NCBI GenBank assembly: GCA_964415295.1
Contig: CAYPYN010000002.1
Coordinates: forward strand, 1 to 64,000
DNA from: SB21 sp964415295
GTDB lineage: Bacteria; CLD3; SB21
DNA length: 64,000 nucleotides
Reading direction: 5' to 3'
Position numbers and translations under genes: made by a program. Positions 8,691-17,098 of the stretch are shown here, in pieces. Below the pieces are notes generated by a model that saw nothing but the letters and a program-made list of their open reading frames with translations, did no database searches and had not been told where the DNA came from. Position 1 is the first letter of the stretch. Each line of letters begins with the position of its first letter.

Positions 8691-10790
8691 ATGCTTGAAA
8701 CATTATCCATTCATGATCTGGTTCGGTCGATCGAAAAATTTAACGGGAAGATCCTGATTCCGGACAAGGACATCCAATGGTTGTGGGACAGCGTCAATCA
8801 TCGTTATTACGTCATGGAGGAAGGCGATCGTAAGCTGATCTCTGATTGTCTTGAAAGGAACCAGGTCTGCAGCGAAGTTTGCGAGGACCTTCTGAACGGA
8901 AGTATCCGATATATTGAAAATATTTTCATTCCAATTGAACGGGATCCCTCTTCGCCTCCTATCGTCATCAAATTGTCCTTTGACATCACAGAAAAGGTCG
9001 CCGCGGAAAAAATAGTTTCCGAAGAGCGGCAAAAACTTGCTTCTATCACTCTGAATTCTCCTGATGCTATCATTATTCTCAATAAGGATCTTCATGTCAT
9101 CTCGTGGAATGCAGGTGCCGAAAATATTTTTGAATATACGGCCAGGGACATGACCGGACGATCGATCGACGTACTCTTTCACGCGGATAACCCGTTTTCC
9201 AAAACATTGCATTCGTTTGCAGCCTCGTTGCCGCTGCAAGATACCATACGGCATCGCATGAGCCATTGCGTATCGCAGTCGGGTGCTCCTCTGTATTGCG
9301 AACTGACCGTCATGTTTATCCCGGCGGAGGACGGATCATCGTATGAAACAGTATTGATCATGCGAGACAAGACCCATCAGAAACTGCTTGAGGACGAGAA
9401 CCGCCGCACATTGGACAATATCTCCAAGATCAATGAGATCAGCGCCCTTATCCACGCGTCACTGGATCTTGACGAAATTCTCAATATGATTCTGGTGGCC
9501 GCCACAGCCGGACAGGGGCTTCGCTTCAACCGTGCTTTCCTTTTTATAATGAATGAAACCAAAGATTTTCTGGAAGGCAAAAAAGCTATCGGCCCGTCGG
9601 ATCCTCAAGAGGCCGGCGTTCTCTGGACCGAGTTGGATCAAAAGACGCAAACCCTCAAAGACATTCTCACATCTTATAGCTCTGTGCAGGACGGACGGGA
9701 CTTCAAAGTCAACCAGATCGTGACGTCGCTCCGCATCCCGGTAAGCTACGGCGACGAGGAAGCGGATTCCGGATTTGCGGCATTTCATGATGTCATCCGC
9801 CAGGGCCATTGCCTGTTGATCAAGAGTAAAGATGAAAAATATCTCACGAAAACGATTCGTACCATTTTTGAGACGGATCAAATGGCACTCGTTCCCCTGA
9901 TTTCCAAGGAAGGAACGGTAGGCGTTCTGGTCGTAGATAATGCGATCACGGGACGGCCCATCAGCGATCAAGATCTTGAAATGTTGAAACTTTTTGCCCA
10001 TCAGATTGTAGCGGCCTTGGAAAACGCGGTACTTTACGACAAAATTACTAAGAAAGTTGAAGAACTGCAGGAAGCCCATACTTCTCTTCAAAACAGCCAA
10101 GAAAAACTGATCCGCTCCGAAAGGCTCGCGGCCATTGGTGAACTGTCCGCTAAGATGGCGCATGAGATCCGAAATCCGCTCGTGGCCATCGGAGGATTTG
10201 CGCGCGCGATGCTGGCACGTCCGCATTACCATGAAAATGAAGATTACCTCAGAATTATCGTGGACGAAACCATCCGATTGGAGGGTATACTGAACAATAC
10301 GCTGAACTATGTTCGCACCGCAGAACCCTCCAAAGTCCGGCAGCCTTTGAGACCCATCATTGACAATGCGCTCATGCTTCTGAATGAAAGGATCTCACAA
10401 AGCCGAATTATTCTGCGGACCGAAATTGATGACCGGACTCCGGACTTAGAATTTGACGCCAACCAGCTGCTGCAGGCTCTGCTCAATATTTTCATCAATG
10501 CGATTGAAGCCATGCCTTTGGGCGGCACGCTTTCGGTAAATCTTTCCAATGACGGCGAAATGGTTCGTCTTACCATCCGGGACACCGGCGAGGGCATTGA
10601 AGAGGATTATTTGCAGAAGATATTCGATCCTTTTTTTACAACCAAAGGCAAAGGCTCAGGACTGGGCTTGGTGATCGTTCACGACGTCTTTGAACGTCAC
10701 GGTATCGAATTCACCGTAGAAAGTCAGAAAAATGCAGGTACCTCCTTCCACATGCGCTTTCCTACCGGCCATTCTTCCCAGTTGCGATAG
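8691..10790 (+). CDS. PAS/GAF-domain sensor histidine kinase
   Basis: 699 codons, soluble by sequence (no membrane segment). A divergent first PAS-like region (1-100), a PAS domain (about 115-235, LNSPDAIIILNKDLHVISWN), a GAF domain (about 245-445), a short coiled coil, HisKA with MAHEIRNPL (His near 490), and an HATPase with the G1 box DTGEGI and the FDPFFTTKGKGSGLGL lid and G2 region. The H-box and HATPase resemble NtrB-type kinases, whose partners are often sigma-54 activators; no response regulator is adjacent. It follows amrS closely (GAGGA overlapping that stop). Ligand unknown. Confidence 0.9.
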   Translation: MLETLSIHDLVRSIEKFNGKILIPDKDIQWLWDSVNHRYYVMEEGDRKLISDCLERNQVCSEVCEDLLNGSIRYIENIFIPIERDPSSPPIVIKLSFDITEKVAAEKIVSEERQKLASITLNSPDAIIILNKDLHVISWNAGAENIFEYTARDMTGRSIDVLFHADNPFSKTLHSFAASLPLQDTIRHRMSHCVSQSGAPLYCELTVMFIPAEDGSSYETVLIMRDKTHQKLLEDENRRTLDNISKINEISALIHASLDLDEILNMILVAATAGQGLRFNRAFLFIMNETKDFLEGKKAIGPSDPQEAGVLWTELDQKTQTLKDILTSYSSVQDGRDFKVNQIVTSLRIPVSYGDEEADSGFAAFHDVIRQGHCLLIKSKDEKYLTKTIRTIFETDQMALVPLISKEGTVGVLVVDNAITGRPISDQDLEMLKLFAHQIVAALENAVLYDKITKKVEELQEAHTSLQNSQEKLIRSERLAAIGELSAKMAHEIRNPLVAIGGFARAMLARPHYHENEDYLRIIVDETIRLEGILNNTLNYVRTAEPSKVRQPLRPIIDNALMLLNERISQSRIILRTEIDDRTPDLEFDANQLLQALLNIFINAIEAMPLGGTLSVNLSNDGEMVRLTIRDTGEGIEEDYLQKIFDPFFTTKGKGSGLGLVIVHDVFERHGIEFTVESQKNAGTSFHMRFPTGHSSQLR

Positions 10791-10818
10791 CACCTCTCAC
10801 TCCGACTACTGAATATTG

Positions 10819-10847
10819 TTGCGTAAGTAACATTAATATTGTATAAT
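10819..10847 (+). promoter_or_regulatory. Sigma-70-like promoter of mltG
   Basis: TTGCGT (10819-10824), 17 bases, perfect TATAAT (10842-10847). Transcript would start near 10854, about 57-87 bases before the possible start codons. Confidence 0.7.
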
Positions 10848-10910
10848 GGCGCGCATCAGAAAAAAGTGCTGAGTCCGTAGGACAAAAATATTTTGACGGG
10901 AGTTTGAGAC

Positions 10911-11984
10911 ATTCTGAAAACAGAAACTGAAAAGCCGCGATTGTGGATCCGCTGGATCACTGCGGGTGTTGGAATAATTATTCTGCTGAGCATGGTTGGT
11001 GTTGCCGGTTTTTACAAATTAGTTTTGTACAATGCTCCGACTGTGAATTTGGAATCCGTACCGATGGACAAGAAATTGCTGATCACCATTCCGCGGGGTG
11101 CGTCCTTGTACGAGATCTCACATATATTGGAAGAAAGCGGTGTTGTTGAAAATGCGCGTCTTTTTGTCCTGGCCGCCAAATTTCTAAAGGCGGAAAAGAA
11201 TCTGAAGGCCGGACAATATCTTCTTCCCGCTCACGCATCCAATCATCAGATATTGAAGACCCTTCAGAATGCCGTGCCTCAGAACGTACGCCTGACCATT
11301 CCTGAAGGCAAAGATATCCGGTTCATCGCCCGTGCTATCCAACTCAAACTCCCCATCGATACGGCACAATTCGTTAGAACCATCGCCGATACTTCCCTTT
11401 GCAGACTTCTCGGAATTGATGCGGGCTCCTTGTATGGCTACCTCATGCCCAACACGTATTTCCTCGATCCCGGCATGCATGAGCGCGACATCGTGAAAGT
11501 CATGGTACGGGAATTCAAAAAATTCTTCTCCGACGACCTACGGAAACGAGCGGCGGAATTGCGTATGACGCCGCATCAGGTGTTGACGCTGGCATCAATC
11601 ATTGAGGGTGAGACAGCCGACAATGACGAACGCTACTACGTGTCAGCTGTGTATCACAATCGCCTGAAAAAAAACATGCCTCTTCAAGCCGATCCGACCG
11701 TACAATTCATCATCCCAGATGGTCCTCGCCGGCTTTACAACAAGGATCTGGAAATCGACAGTCCTTACAACACATACAAGTATAAAGGGCTGCCTCCAGG
11801 TCCTGTCAATAATCCCGGTAAAGCTTCTATTCTTGCCGCCTTGTATCCCGCAAAAGTCGAATTTCTCTACATGGTAGCCGACGGTTCCGGAAAACACATC
11901 TTTTCAAAGACACTACCCGAGCATCTCAAAGCCAAAGAACAACTCGACAGGCTCAGAAAGAGTGTCAAACGCCGCCGCGATTAG
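10911..11984 (+). CDS. mltG: Endolytic peptidoglycan transglycosylase
   Basis: An MltG/YceG protein that cuts nascent glycan strands at the outer face of the inner membrane. After a short basic tail comes one membrane segment (ITAGVGIIILLSMVGVAGF), then a LysM-like region and the catalytic YceG domain with the conserved LASIIEGETA (catalytic Glu) and YHNRLKKNMPLQADPTVQF. There is no ATG or GTG start. In frame after the TGA at 10905 are ATT (10911), CTG (10914) and TTG (10941). GGGAG (10898-10902) is 8 bases before ATT and 11 before CTG, but 38 before TTG. I give the ATT position (357 codons); the TTG start would give 347. Family assignment is firm, start uncertain. Confidence 0.85.
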   Translation: MLKTETEKPRLWIRWITAGVGIIILLSMVGVAGFYKLVLYNAPTVNLESVPMDKKLLITIPRGASLYEISHILEESGVVENARLFVLAAKFLKAEKNLKAGQYLLPAHASNHQILKTLQNAVPQNVRLTIPEGKDIRFIARAIQLKLPIDTAQFVRTIADTSLCRLLGIDAGSLYGYLMPNTYFLDPGMHERDIVKVMVREFKKFFSDDLRKRAAELRMTPHQVLTLASIIEGETADNDERYYVSAVYHNRLKKNMPLQADPTVQFIIPDGPRRLYNKDLEIDSPYNTYKYKGLPPGPVNNPGKASILAALYPAKVEFLYMVADGSGKHIFSKTLPEHLKAKEQLDRLRKSVKRRRD

Positions 11985-12313
11985 CTAAATTCTGAGAAAG
12001 AATATTTTGCGGATGCACAAAAACCAAACGGAACAAATTATTTTTGTGACGATTTTCCCGTTAGAAAACATTTTTTTGTTTTTGAGATCAAAAAAATCAT
12101 CGTATTCAAAGTAAATTTGAAATTTTTTTTTCAAATCCGTTTTGTACGAACAAACAAACTGTCAATGAAGCCCCGAAAACGCCCCTGCCTGCAAATTGTC
12201 ATTATATAAGGCTTTGCGGGCACTGGCCATCTCCACTAATAATTTATTAAACAATCCGACAGGTTCCTTTCTCATGATTTTTTTTTCAATTTTTCGCTAA
12301 ATGCAGAATTTTG

Positions 12314-12342
12314 TTGACTTTCAAAACAAAAAAACTTAAGAT
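12314..12342 (+). promoter_or_regulatory. Strong sigma-70-like promoter of the lysine-rich peptide gene
   Basis: TTGACT (12314-12319), 17 bases, TAAGAT (12337-12342). The 5' leader would run from about 12349 to 12411. The rest of the AT-rich region 11985-12313 shows no gene; it has only an A/T hairpin at 12115-12136. Confidence 0.65.
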
Positions 12343-12411
12343 AGTGGTGAGAGAATGAAGGTGCTCTCATTTAATTAACTAAAGTTCCACTAGGTGAAAG
12401 GAAACCAAACC

Positions 12412-12486
12412 ATGGCAACCAAGAAAAAAGCCGGTGCAAAGAAGTCAACCAAGAAGACTTCAAAGAAAAAATCAACTAAGAAGTAA
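12412..12486 (+). CDS. 24-residue lysine-rich peptide, histone-H1-tail-like
   Basis: A complete small gene: ATG at 12412, TAA at 12484-12486, 24 codons. Twelve of 24 residues are Lys and the rest are Ala, Thr, Ser and Gly after Met; it opens MATKKKAGAKK and ends KKSTKK. AAAGGA (12397-12402) lies nine bases before the ATG, a consensus-like promoter lies at 12314-12342 and a perfect terminator at 12576-12608, so it is a free-standing transcription unit of about 260 bases. The composition matches the tails of bacterial H1-like proteins that bind DNA or RNA through charge. No homologue was searched. Alternatives are that the transcript mainly acts as an RNA, or that the peptide is a ribosome or polyphosphate ligand; these are inference. 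Confidence 0.7.
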   Translation: MATKKKAGAKKSTKKTSKKKSTKK

Positions 12487-12575
12487 TTTCTGAATTACCT
12501 TACAGTGATTCCATCTGGGTTACACAGCTGTAAGATTAGTTGACGAGAGGACGTTACACACCCTCTTCGGTTTTG

Positions 12576-12608
12576 AAAGCAGGCATCCATTTCGATGCCT
12601 GCTTTTTT
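12576..12608 (+). terminator. Rho-independent terminator of the lysine-rich peptide gene
   Basis: GCAGGCATC (12579-12587) pairs perfectly with GATGCCTGC (12594-12602), followed by six T; flanking AAA/TTT extend the stem. An upstream imperfect hairpin (CTTACAG 12499-12505 with CTGTAAG 12528-12534) adds structure to the 3' UTR. Confidence 0.92.
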
Positions 12609-12656
12609 ATTTGCCTAATCAAATTTTTGAATTATTCCTTCAAACTTCAACTCAAT

Positions 12657-13901
12657 ATGTTCGTTAGATTCATCCTACTTTTTATGTTTTTGCCACCAAT
12701 GGCCGGTATATGCGCTTCACCAATGCAAGATAAAGCGTTGAATGCGGTATTTGCCATGATGCCGGATTCTTTCTTTTTTTGCGGTGAAAGAGTTCCTTTG
12801 GAGATACGCGACGTGAGAGAGCGCATGGAGGATATCTATTATGCACGTACCGGAAACGACGATCGTATTTTTCTGCAGTTGAAACGGACCCGTAAGTATT
12901 TCCCGTTCTTTGAGAAGATACTGAAGGAGATGGAAGCTCCCGAGGACCTCAAGTATCTTTCGGTTGCGGAGAGCTCGCTCCGAATTGACGCTTACTCCAA
13001 TGCCGATGCGGCGGGCCTTTGGCAATTCATTCCCTCAACGGCCAAATTATGGGGATTACGCGTGGATAAACAGATTGACGAACGATTTCATGTAGAAAAG
13101 TCAACACGCGCAGCCATAAGGATGCTTAAGAGTCTTCGGCAGGCTCTGGGTACTTGGTCGTTGGCGGCGGCGGCCTACAATAACGGCCAGGCCAATATCG
13201 ACAAAGCCGTTAGGGAGCAAAAGGTGGAGGACTATTATGATCTTTTTCTAAATAAGGAAACGCGCCACTATGTCTTTCATATTGCCGTCATGAAAGAGAT
13301 CCTTGAAAAACCGAAGACCTACGGTTATTCACTGACATTCGAAGATTATTATCCTCCCTTTGACAGCGCCACACAGAAGATCACCGTCAAAGGCCCCATA
13401 CCGGACCTCGGTCGCTGGGCCAAAGATCAGGGCACCAATTACAAAACGATCAAGCTGTATAATTACTGGATTATGAAGAATGCGTTGCCGGAAGGGAACT
13501 GGGAATTATTATTGCCGGACACCATCAAGATCACCGAAACGAAACGTGATTCCTCTGCGGCACCGGCCGACAGCCTTTCGGATTTCTTTGTAACGCACGC
13601 AGTACAGGAAGGCGAATCACTCATAAAGATCTCAAAACTCTACGGCGTAAGTTCTGCCGATATCGTCAGATGGAATGCGTTAAAAACCGACGCCGTTTTC
13701 ACGGATAGTAAACTCAAGATCCGTATCGTCCCTTCTCAGAAGATCACGCATGTCGTTCGCGGCGGAGACACGCTGATCCGTTTGGCCGATCGCTATCGCG
13801 TACGTGTTGATGAAATTAAGGGGTGGAACAATATGACTAATGACACGTTGGTGGCAGGAAAAACTCTGATCATCTATGCAGGTTCAGCCGGCGAGCCCTG
13901 A
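12657..13901 (+). CDS. Lytic transglycosylase with two LysM domains (MltD-like)
   Basis: 414 codons from ATG 12657, where a signal peptide starts (MFVRFILLFMFLPPMAG). A longer in-frame start near 12540 would lie across the terminator of the preceding gene and is rejected. The SLT domain (about 75-210) has the catalytic Glu in VAESSLRIDAYSNADAAGLW, GLWQFIPSTA and AAAYNNG. Two LysM peptidoglycan-binding modules follow, at about 315-360 (HAVQEGESLIKISKLYGV) and 365-412 (HVVRGGDTLIRLADRYRV). It cleaves glycan strands in the periplasm. No good Shine-Dalgarno site is visible. The gene faces the M23 endopeptidase gene, whose stop is two bases away. Confidence 0.9.
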   Translation: MFVRFILLFMFLPPMAGICASPMQDKALNAVFAMMPDSFFFCGERVPLEIRDVRERMEDIYYARTGNDDRIFLQLKRTRKYFPFFEKILKEMEAPEDLKYLSVAESSLRIDAYSNADAAGLWQFIPSTAKLWGLRVDKQIDERFHVEKSTRAAIRMLKSLRQALGTWSLAAAAYNNGQANIDKAVREQKVEDYYDLFLNKETRHYVFHIAVMKEILEKPKTYGYSLTFEDYYPPFDSATQKITVKGPIPDLGRWAKDQGTNYKTIKLYNYWIMKNALPEGNWELLLPDTIKITETKRDSSAAPADSLSDFFVTHAVQEGESLIKISKLYGVSSADIVRWNALKTDAVFTDSKLKIRIVPSQKITHVVRGGDTLIRLADRYRVRVDEIKGWNNMTNDTLVAGKTLIIYAGSAGEP

Positions 13902-13903
13902 AA

Positions 13904-14845
13904 TCATTTGACCTCAAGGTAACTGATCATATCAAAGAATATGTATAATTCGGGATTCTGGCAAATCTCGTTCACCCTCACTTCGTAATGCAGATGAGGT
14001 CCGGTTGATAATCCGGTACTGCCCACTTCGGCGATCTTTTGATTTCGCTTGACCTTCTGTCCGTTACGCACCTGGTAGGATGACAAGTGTCCGTATAACG
14101 TCTTGACACCATTCCCGTGATCGACGATGATGGACTTACCGTAACCCCCGCGCCAAGTCACCGACTCCACCACACCATCCGCCGTTACATATACCGGCGT
14201 ACCCCATCGTGCTGCGATATCGAGTCCCGTGTGCGCTTTCCACGAACGGAAGGATTTACGAACACCAAAACGATCCGTCACGCGCCCCTTTTTGATAGGA
14301 CAAATGGACGGAATATAGTTCAACTGATTCACGCGAGCATTGATCTGATTTTGCAGTTCGGCATAACTCTGCATTTCAAGATTGAGACTCGCCTCCAACT
14401 TATCGAGATTTTTCAGATTATTCCGGATCAACGCATCGGCATCTGCGGAGATCAAATCCGGATTATAGTCGATCTGGAACTCGCTTCCGCCGATCCCGGC
14501 ATCCTTGAGCATCTCTTCCACATCGGGCAGATTCGACACCAACCTGAGTTCACTGTCTTTGGTTCTCAGTGTCGCGATCTCTCCTTCAATATTACTGACC
14601 CGGTGACCCATTACGGAGATCTGCTGTTTGAGTATTTGGTTTTCTGTGTTCAGTTGCGCCAGTCGTTCATCACCGGTGTATGTTGAAAACAAGATACCCA
14701 ACCCTGTCATCATGATGAAAAGAAAAGCGATAACCGCCGCACCCATAAATACCAAGCGATTGCGGGAAATCATAATTTCCCGCATTTCAGACTGGCTTTC
14801 AGGGAAATACAAAAGCCGAAATTTTTTGTCTTTTAATAGACTCAT
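13904..14845 (-). CDS. M23 family metallopeptidase with membrane anchor and coiled coil
   Basis: 313 codons. Residues about 28-50 are one membrane segment, followed by a coiled coil (about 58-95 and 130-165, rich in Gln, Leu, Asn and Glu). The C-terminal LytM domain has the zinc ligands in HTGLDIA and the HLHYEV motif, both needed for activity, with TLYGHLS between, so it is probably an active peptidoglycan DD-endopeptidase of the MepM/NlpD-like type. It lies tail to tail with the transglycosylase gene, both acting on the wall. A promoter candidate lies at 14871-14899. Confidence 0.9.
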   Translation of the reverse strand: MSLLKDKKFRLLYFPESQSEMREIMISRNRLVFMGAAVIAFLFIMMTGLGILFSTYTGDERLAQLNTENQILKQQISVMGHRVSNIEGEIATLRTKDSELRLVSNLPDVEEMLKDAGIGGSEFQIDYNPDLISADADALIRNNLKNLDKLEASLNLEMQSYAELQNQINARVNQLNYIPSICPIKKGRVTDRFGVRKSFRSWKAHTGLDIAARWGTPVYVTADGVVESVTWRGGYGKSIIVDHGNGVKTLYGHLSSYQVRNGQKVKRNQKIAEVGSTGLSTGPHLHYEVRVNEICQNPELYIFFDMISYLEVK

Positions 14846-14870
14846 AAAGGTTACTCTAGCTAATCAGTTA

Positions 14871-14899
14871 AAATTACTGAACATTACAAGGCAAGTCAA
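14871..14899 (-). promoter_or_regulatory. Promoter candidate of the M23 peptidase gene
   Basis: Minus strand TTGACT (14899-14894), 17 bases, TAATTT (14876-14871). Expected start near 14864, about 19 bases before the ATG. Confidence 0.5.
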
Positions 14900-15012
14900 G
14901 ATTTATTATGTATTTCCTATATTTACTATTGCATTTATATCTGTCTTTTGATATGTTTTTTCGCATAAAAAATCGTACTATGGAAAAGAATTACTATTTA
15001 AAAAAAACAATT

Positions 15013-15034
15013 AGATCCGTTGTGTGCCGGATCT
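15013..15034. promoter_or_regulatory. Hairpin in the speA leader
   Basis: AGATCCG (15013-15019) pairs with CGGATCT (15028-15034), loop of eight. Read on the minus strand it is followed by a T-rich run, so it could stop antisense transcripts; read with speA it is a leader stem-loop about 30 bases before the ribosome site. A weak promoter-like pair TTGCAT/TATGTT lies at 14929-14957. Confidence 0.35.
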
Positions 15035-15081
15035 ACAAAAACAGTTACTTATAAGTTCTTACTGCAAGGAGGAAAACGACG

Positions 15082-17004
15082 TTGGCTTGGAGCATTGAGG
15101 AATCCAATCAGGTCTACAACGTAGAAGAATGGGGAGCCGGTTACTTTCATATCAATCCTAAAGGACACATTTCCGTCACGCCTACCAAAGATCCCGATAA
15201 AGCTATTGATTTATATACGGTCATCGAGGAGATCCAGTCCCGAGGTATCGAGATTCCGGTCCTGATCCGTTTTCAGGATATTCTGCGCAGCCGTGTCAAG
15301 GAACTCAATGAAAGCTTCCGTGCGGCCATTCACGAATACAATTATCAGGGCAATTACTTCGGCGTATTCCCGATAAAGGTCAACCAGCTTCGCGAAGCGG
15401 TCGAAGAGATTCTGGACGCAGGTATTCCTTACGGTTATGGAATCGAGTGCGGAAGCAAACCGGAACTTTACGTGGCCCTGGCGCTGATCGAAGACAAGGA
15501 TACTCTGATCATTGCCAACGGTTATAAAGATGCCGCTTTCATACGAATGGCACTACTGGGAAAACAACTCCGCAAAAACGTTGTTCTTGTAGTGGAAAAA
15601 CTTTCTGAATTGCGTCAAATACTGCAGATATCTCAGGAACTGAATATCGAGCCGGCCATCGGCATTCGCGCCAAACTAAGCACGAAAGGCACCGGAAAGT
15701 GGGAAGCTTCCAGCGGTGACCAGTCTAAATTCGGTCTGAGCACGCCGGAACTCATTGAAGCGATCGAACTCCTTAAAGAAAACAACATGCCGCATGTGTT
15801 CAAGCTTCTGCATTTTCATATCGGCTCGCAGGTCCCGGATATCCGTACGATCAAAGCGGCGGTCAAGGAAGCCGCCCGCATCTACGTAAGCGCTCACAAA
15901 ATGGGTGTTCCGATTCAATATATGGATGTTGGCGGCGGTCTCGGCGTGGACTACGACGGCTCACGCACAACATTTCGAAGCAGTATGAACTATACCATGC
16001 AGGAATACGCCAACGACGTGGTGTATACTATCCTGGAGGTCTGCAACAGCGAAGATGTCCCTCATCCGCATATTGTTTCCGAGAGCGGCCGTGCCATTGT
16101 CGCCCATCATTCGGTACTCATTCTGGAAATTTTCGGTAATATCGAAAAAAAGCAGGACTATAAAAAAGTCGACTTCACACCGGACGACCCCGACATCATC
16201 CAGGAAATGCTGGATACACGACACCAGTTGCACAAGAAGAATACCAATTATCTGGAAGTGTATCATGACGCCGTCCAGAGGCGCGAAGAGGCTCATTCTC
16301 TTTTCTCGCTTGGCTATCTGACCCTCGCCGAAAAAGCCAAAGTAGAAAATCTTTTCTGGGAGATTGTATTCGTTATCCGGGAATATACCAAGAATATGCC
16401 CGTGGTCCCGGAAGAATTGGCCGAACTTGAACCCAAGTTGGCCGATCAGTATCTGTGTAATTTTTCCATATTCCAGTCCCTGCTGGATCATTGGGCCATC
16501 GATCACCTTTTTCCCATTGTCCCTATACATCGGCTGAACGAAGAACCCTCCCGGCGCGCGACGCTGGTAGATATTACCTGCGACTCAGACGGTAAGATCG
16601 GCAAATTTATCGACCTGAAAGACGTCAAGGACCGTCTGGAACTTCATCCGCTTAACGGCCAGCCGTATTACCTCGGGATCTTTCTGCTCGGAGCCTACCA
16701 GGATATCATGGGTGATATGCACAACCTTTTCGGAAGAGTGAATGAAGTTCATGTCTTCATGGACGATGAAGAACCGGAAAATTATTATGTCGAAGAAGTC
16801 ATTCCGGGCTCCAATGTCGGCCAGGTACTATCGCTGGTTCAGTATAACGAGAACGAAATCATCAAACTGATCAAAAAAGCAGTCGACCAACGGATCAAAG
16901 AAGGCGCCATCAAACCCAGCGAAGGCGTAAAACTTCTGGACACGTATGAATTGGGACTCAAAGACTATACTTACCTTCAATTCAAACCGAACGGAAAAAA
17001 ATAG
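15082..17004 (+). CDS. speA: Biosynthetic arginine decarboxylase
   Basis: 640 codons from TTG at 15082 with AAGGAGG (15067-15073) eight bases upstream. A PLP enzyme of fold type III that makes agmatine for polyamine synthesis. Typical SpeA segments are seen: YFGVFPIKVNQLREAVEEI with the PLP lysine, GIECGSKPEL, KLLHFHIGSQVPDI, YMDVGGGLGVDYDGS, and the C-terminal ITCDSDGKI holding the active-site Cys region. Length is normal for the family. A leader hairpin precedes it. No other polyamine gene is adjacent. Confidence 0.95.
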   Translation: MAWSIEESNQVYNVEEWGAGYFHINPKGHISVTPTKDPDKAIDLYTVIEEIQSRGIEIPVLIRFQDILRSRVKELNESFRAAIHEYNYQGNYFGVFPIKVNQLREAVEEILDAGIPYGYGIECGSKPELYVALALIEDKDTLIIANGYKDAAFIRMALLGKQLRKNVVLVVEKLSELRQILQISQELNIEPAIGIRAKLSTKGTGKWEASSGDQSKFGLSTPELIEAIELLKENNMPHVFKLLHFHIGSQVPDIRTIKAAVKEAARIYVSAHKMGVPIQYMDVGGGLGVDYDGSRTTFRSSMNYTMQEYANDVVYTILEVCNSEDVPHPHIVSESGRAIVAHHSVLILEIFGNIEKKQDYKKVDFTPDDPDIIQEMLDTRHQLHKKNTNYLEVYHDAVQRREEAHSLFSLGYLTLAEKAKVENLFWEIVFVIREYTKNMPVVPEELAELEPKLADQYLCNFSIFQSLLDHWAIDHLFPIVPIHRLNEEPSRRATLVDITCDSDGKIGKFIDLKDVKDRLELHPLNGQPYYLGIFLLGAYQDIMGDMHNLFGRVNEVHVFMDDEEPENYYVEEVIPGSNVGQVLSLVQYNENEIIKLIKKAVDQRIKEGAIKPSEGVKLLDTYELGLKDYTYLQFKPNGKK

Positions 17005-17098
17005 GCCCCGTCGGCCGCGACTTAAGTCTTAAGTCCTAGGCCCTTGTAAGTATCACTCAAAAGGCCTGCAAATGTAAGTCCTCAAAACCTGTTTGTTC

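Noticed and set aside
12115..12136. ATTTGAAA/TTTCAAAT hairpin in the AT-rich gap after mltG
   Set aside because: A/T only and without GC stem; such pairs are expected by chance in this composition.
12540..12656. Extended N-terminus of the LysM transglycosylase
   Set aside because: It would lie across the rho-independent terminator at 12576-12608; the signal peptide starts at 12657.
14117..14686. A 189-codon frame opposite the M23 peptidase gene
   Set aside because: Antisense shadow of a conserved gene with full motifs.
17020..17036. GACTTAAGTC palindrome plus a second TTAAGTC after speA
   Set aside because: No T-run follows and it is not near a promoter, so no role can be supported.
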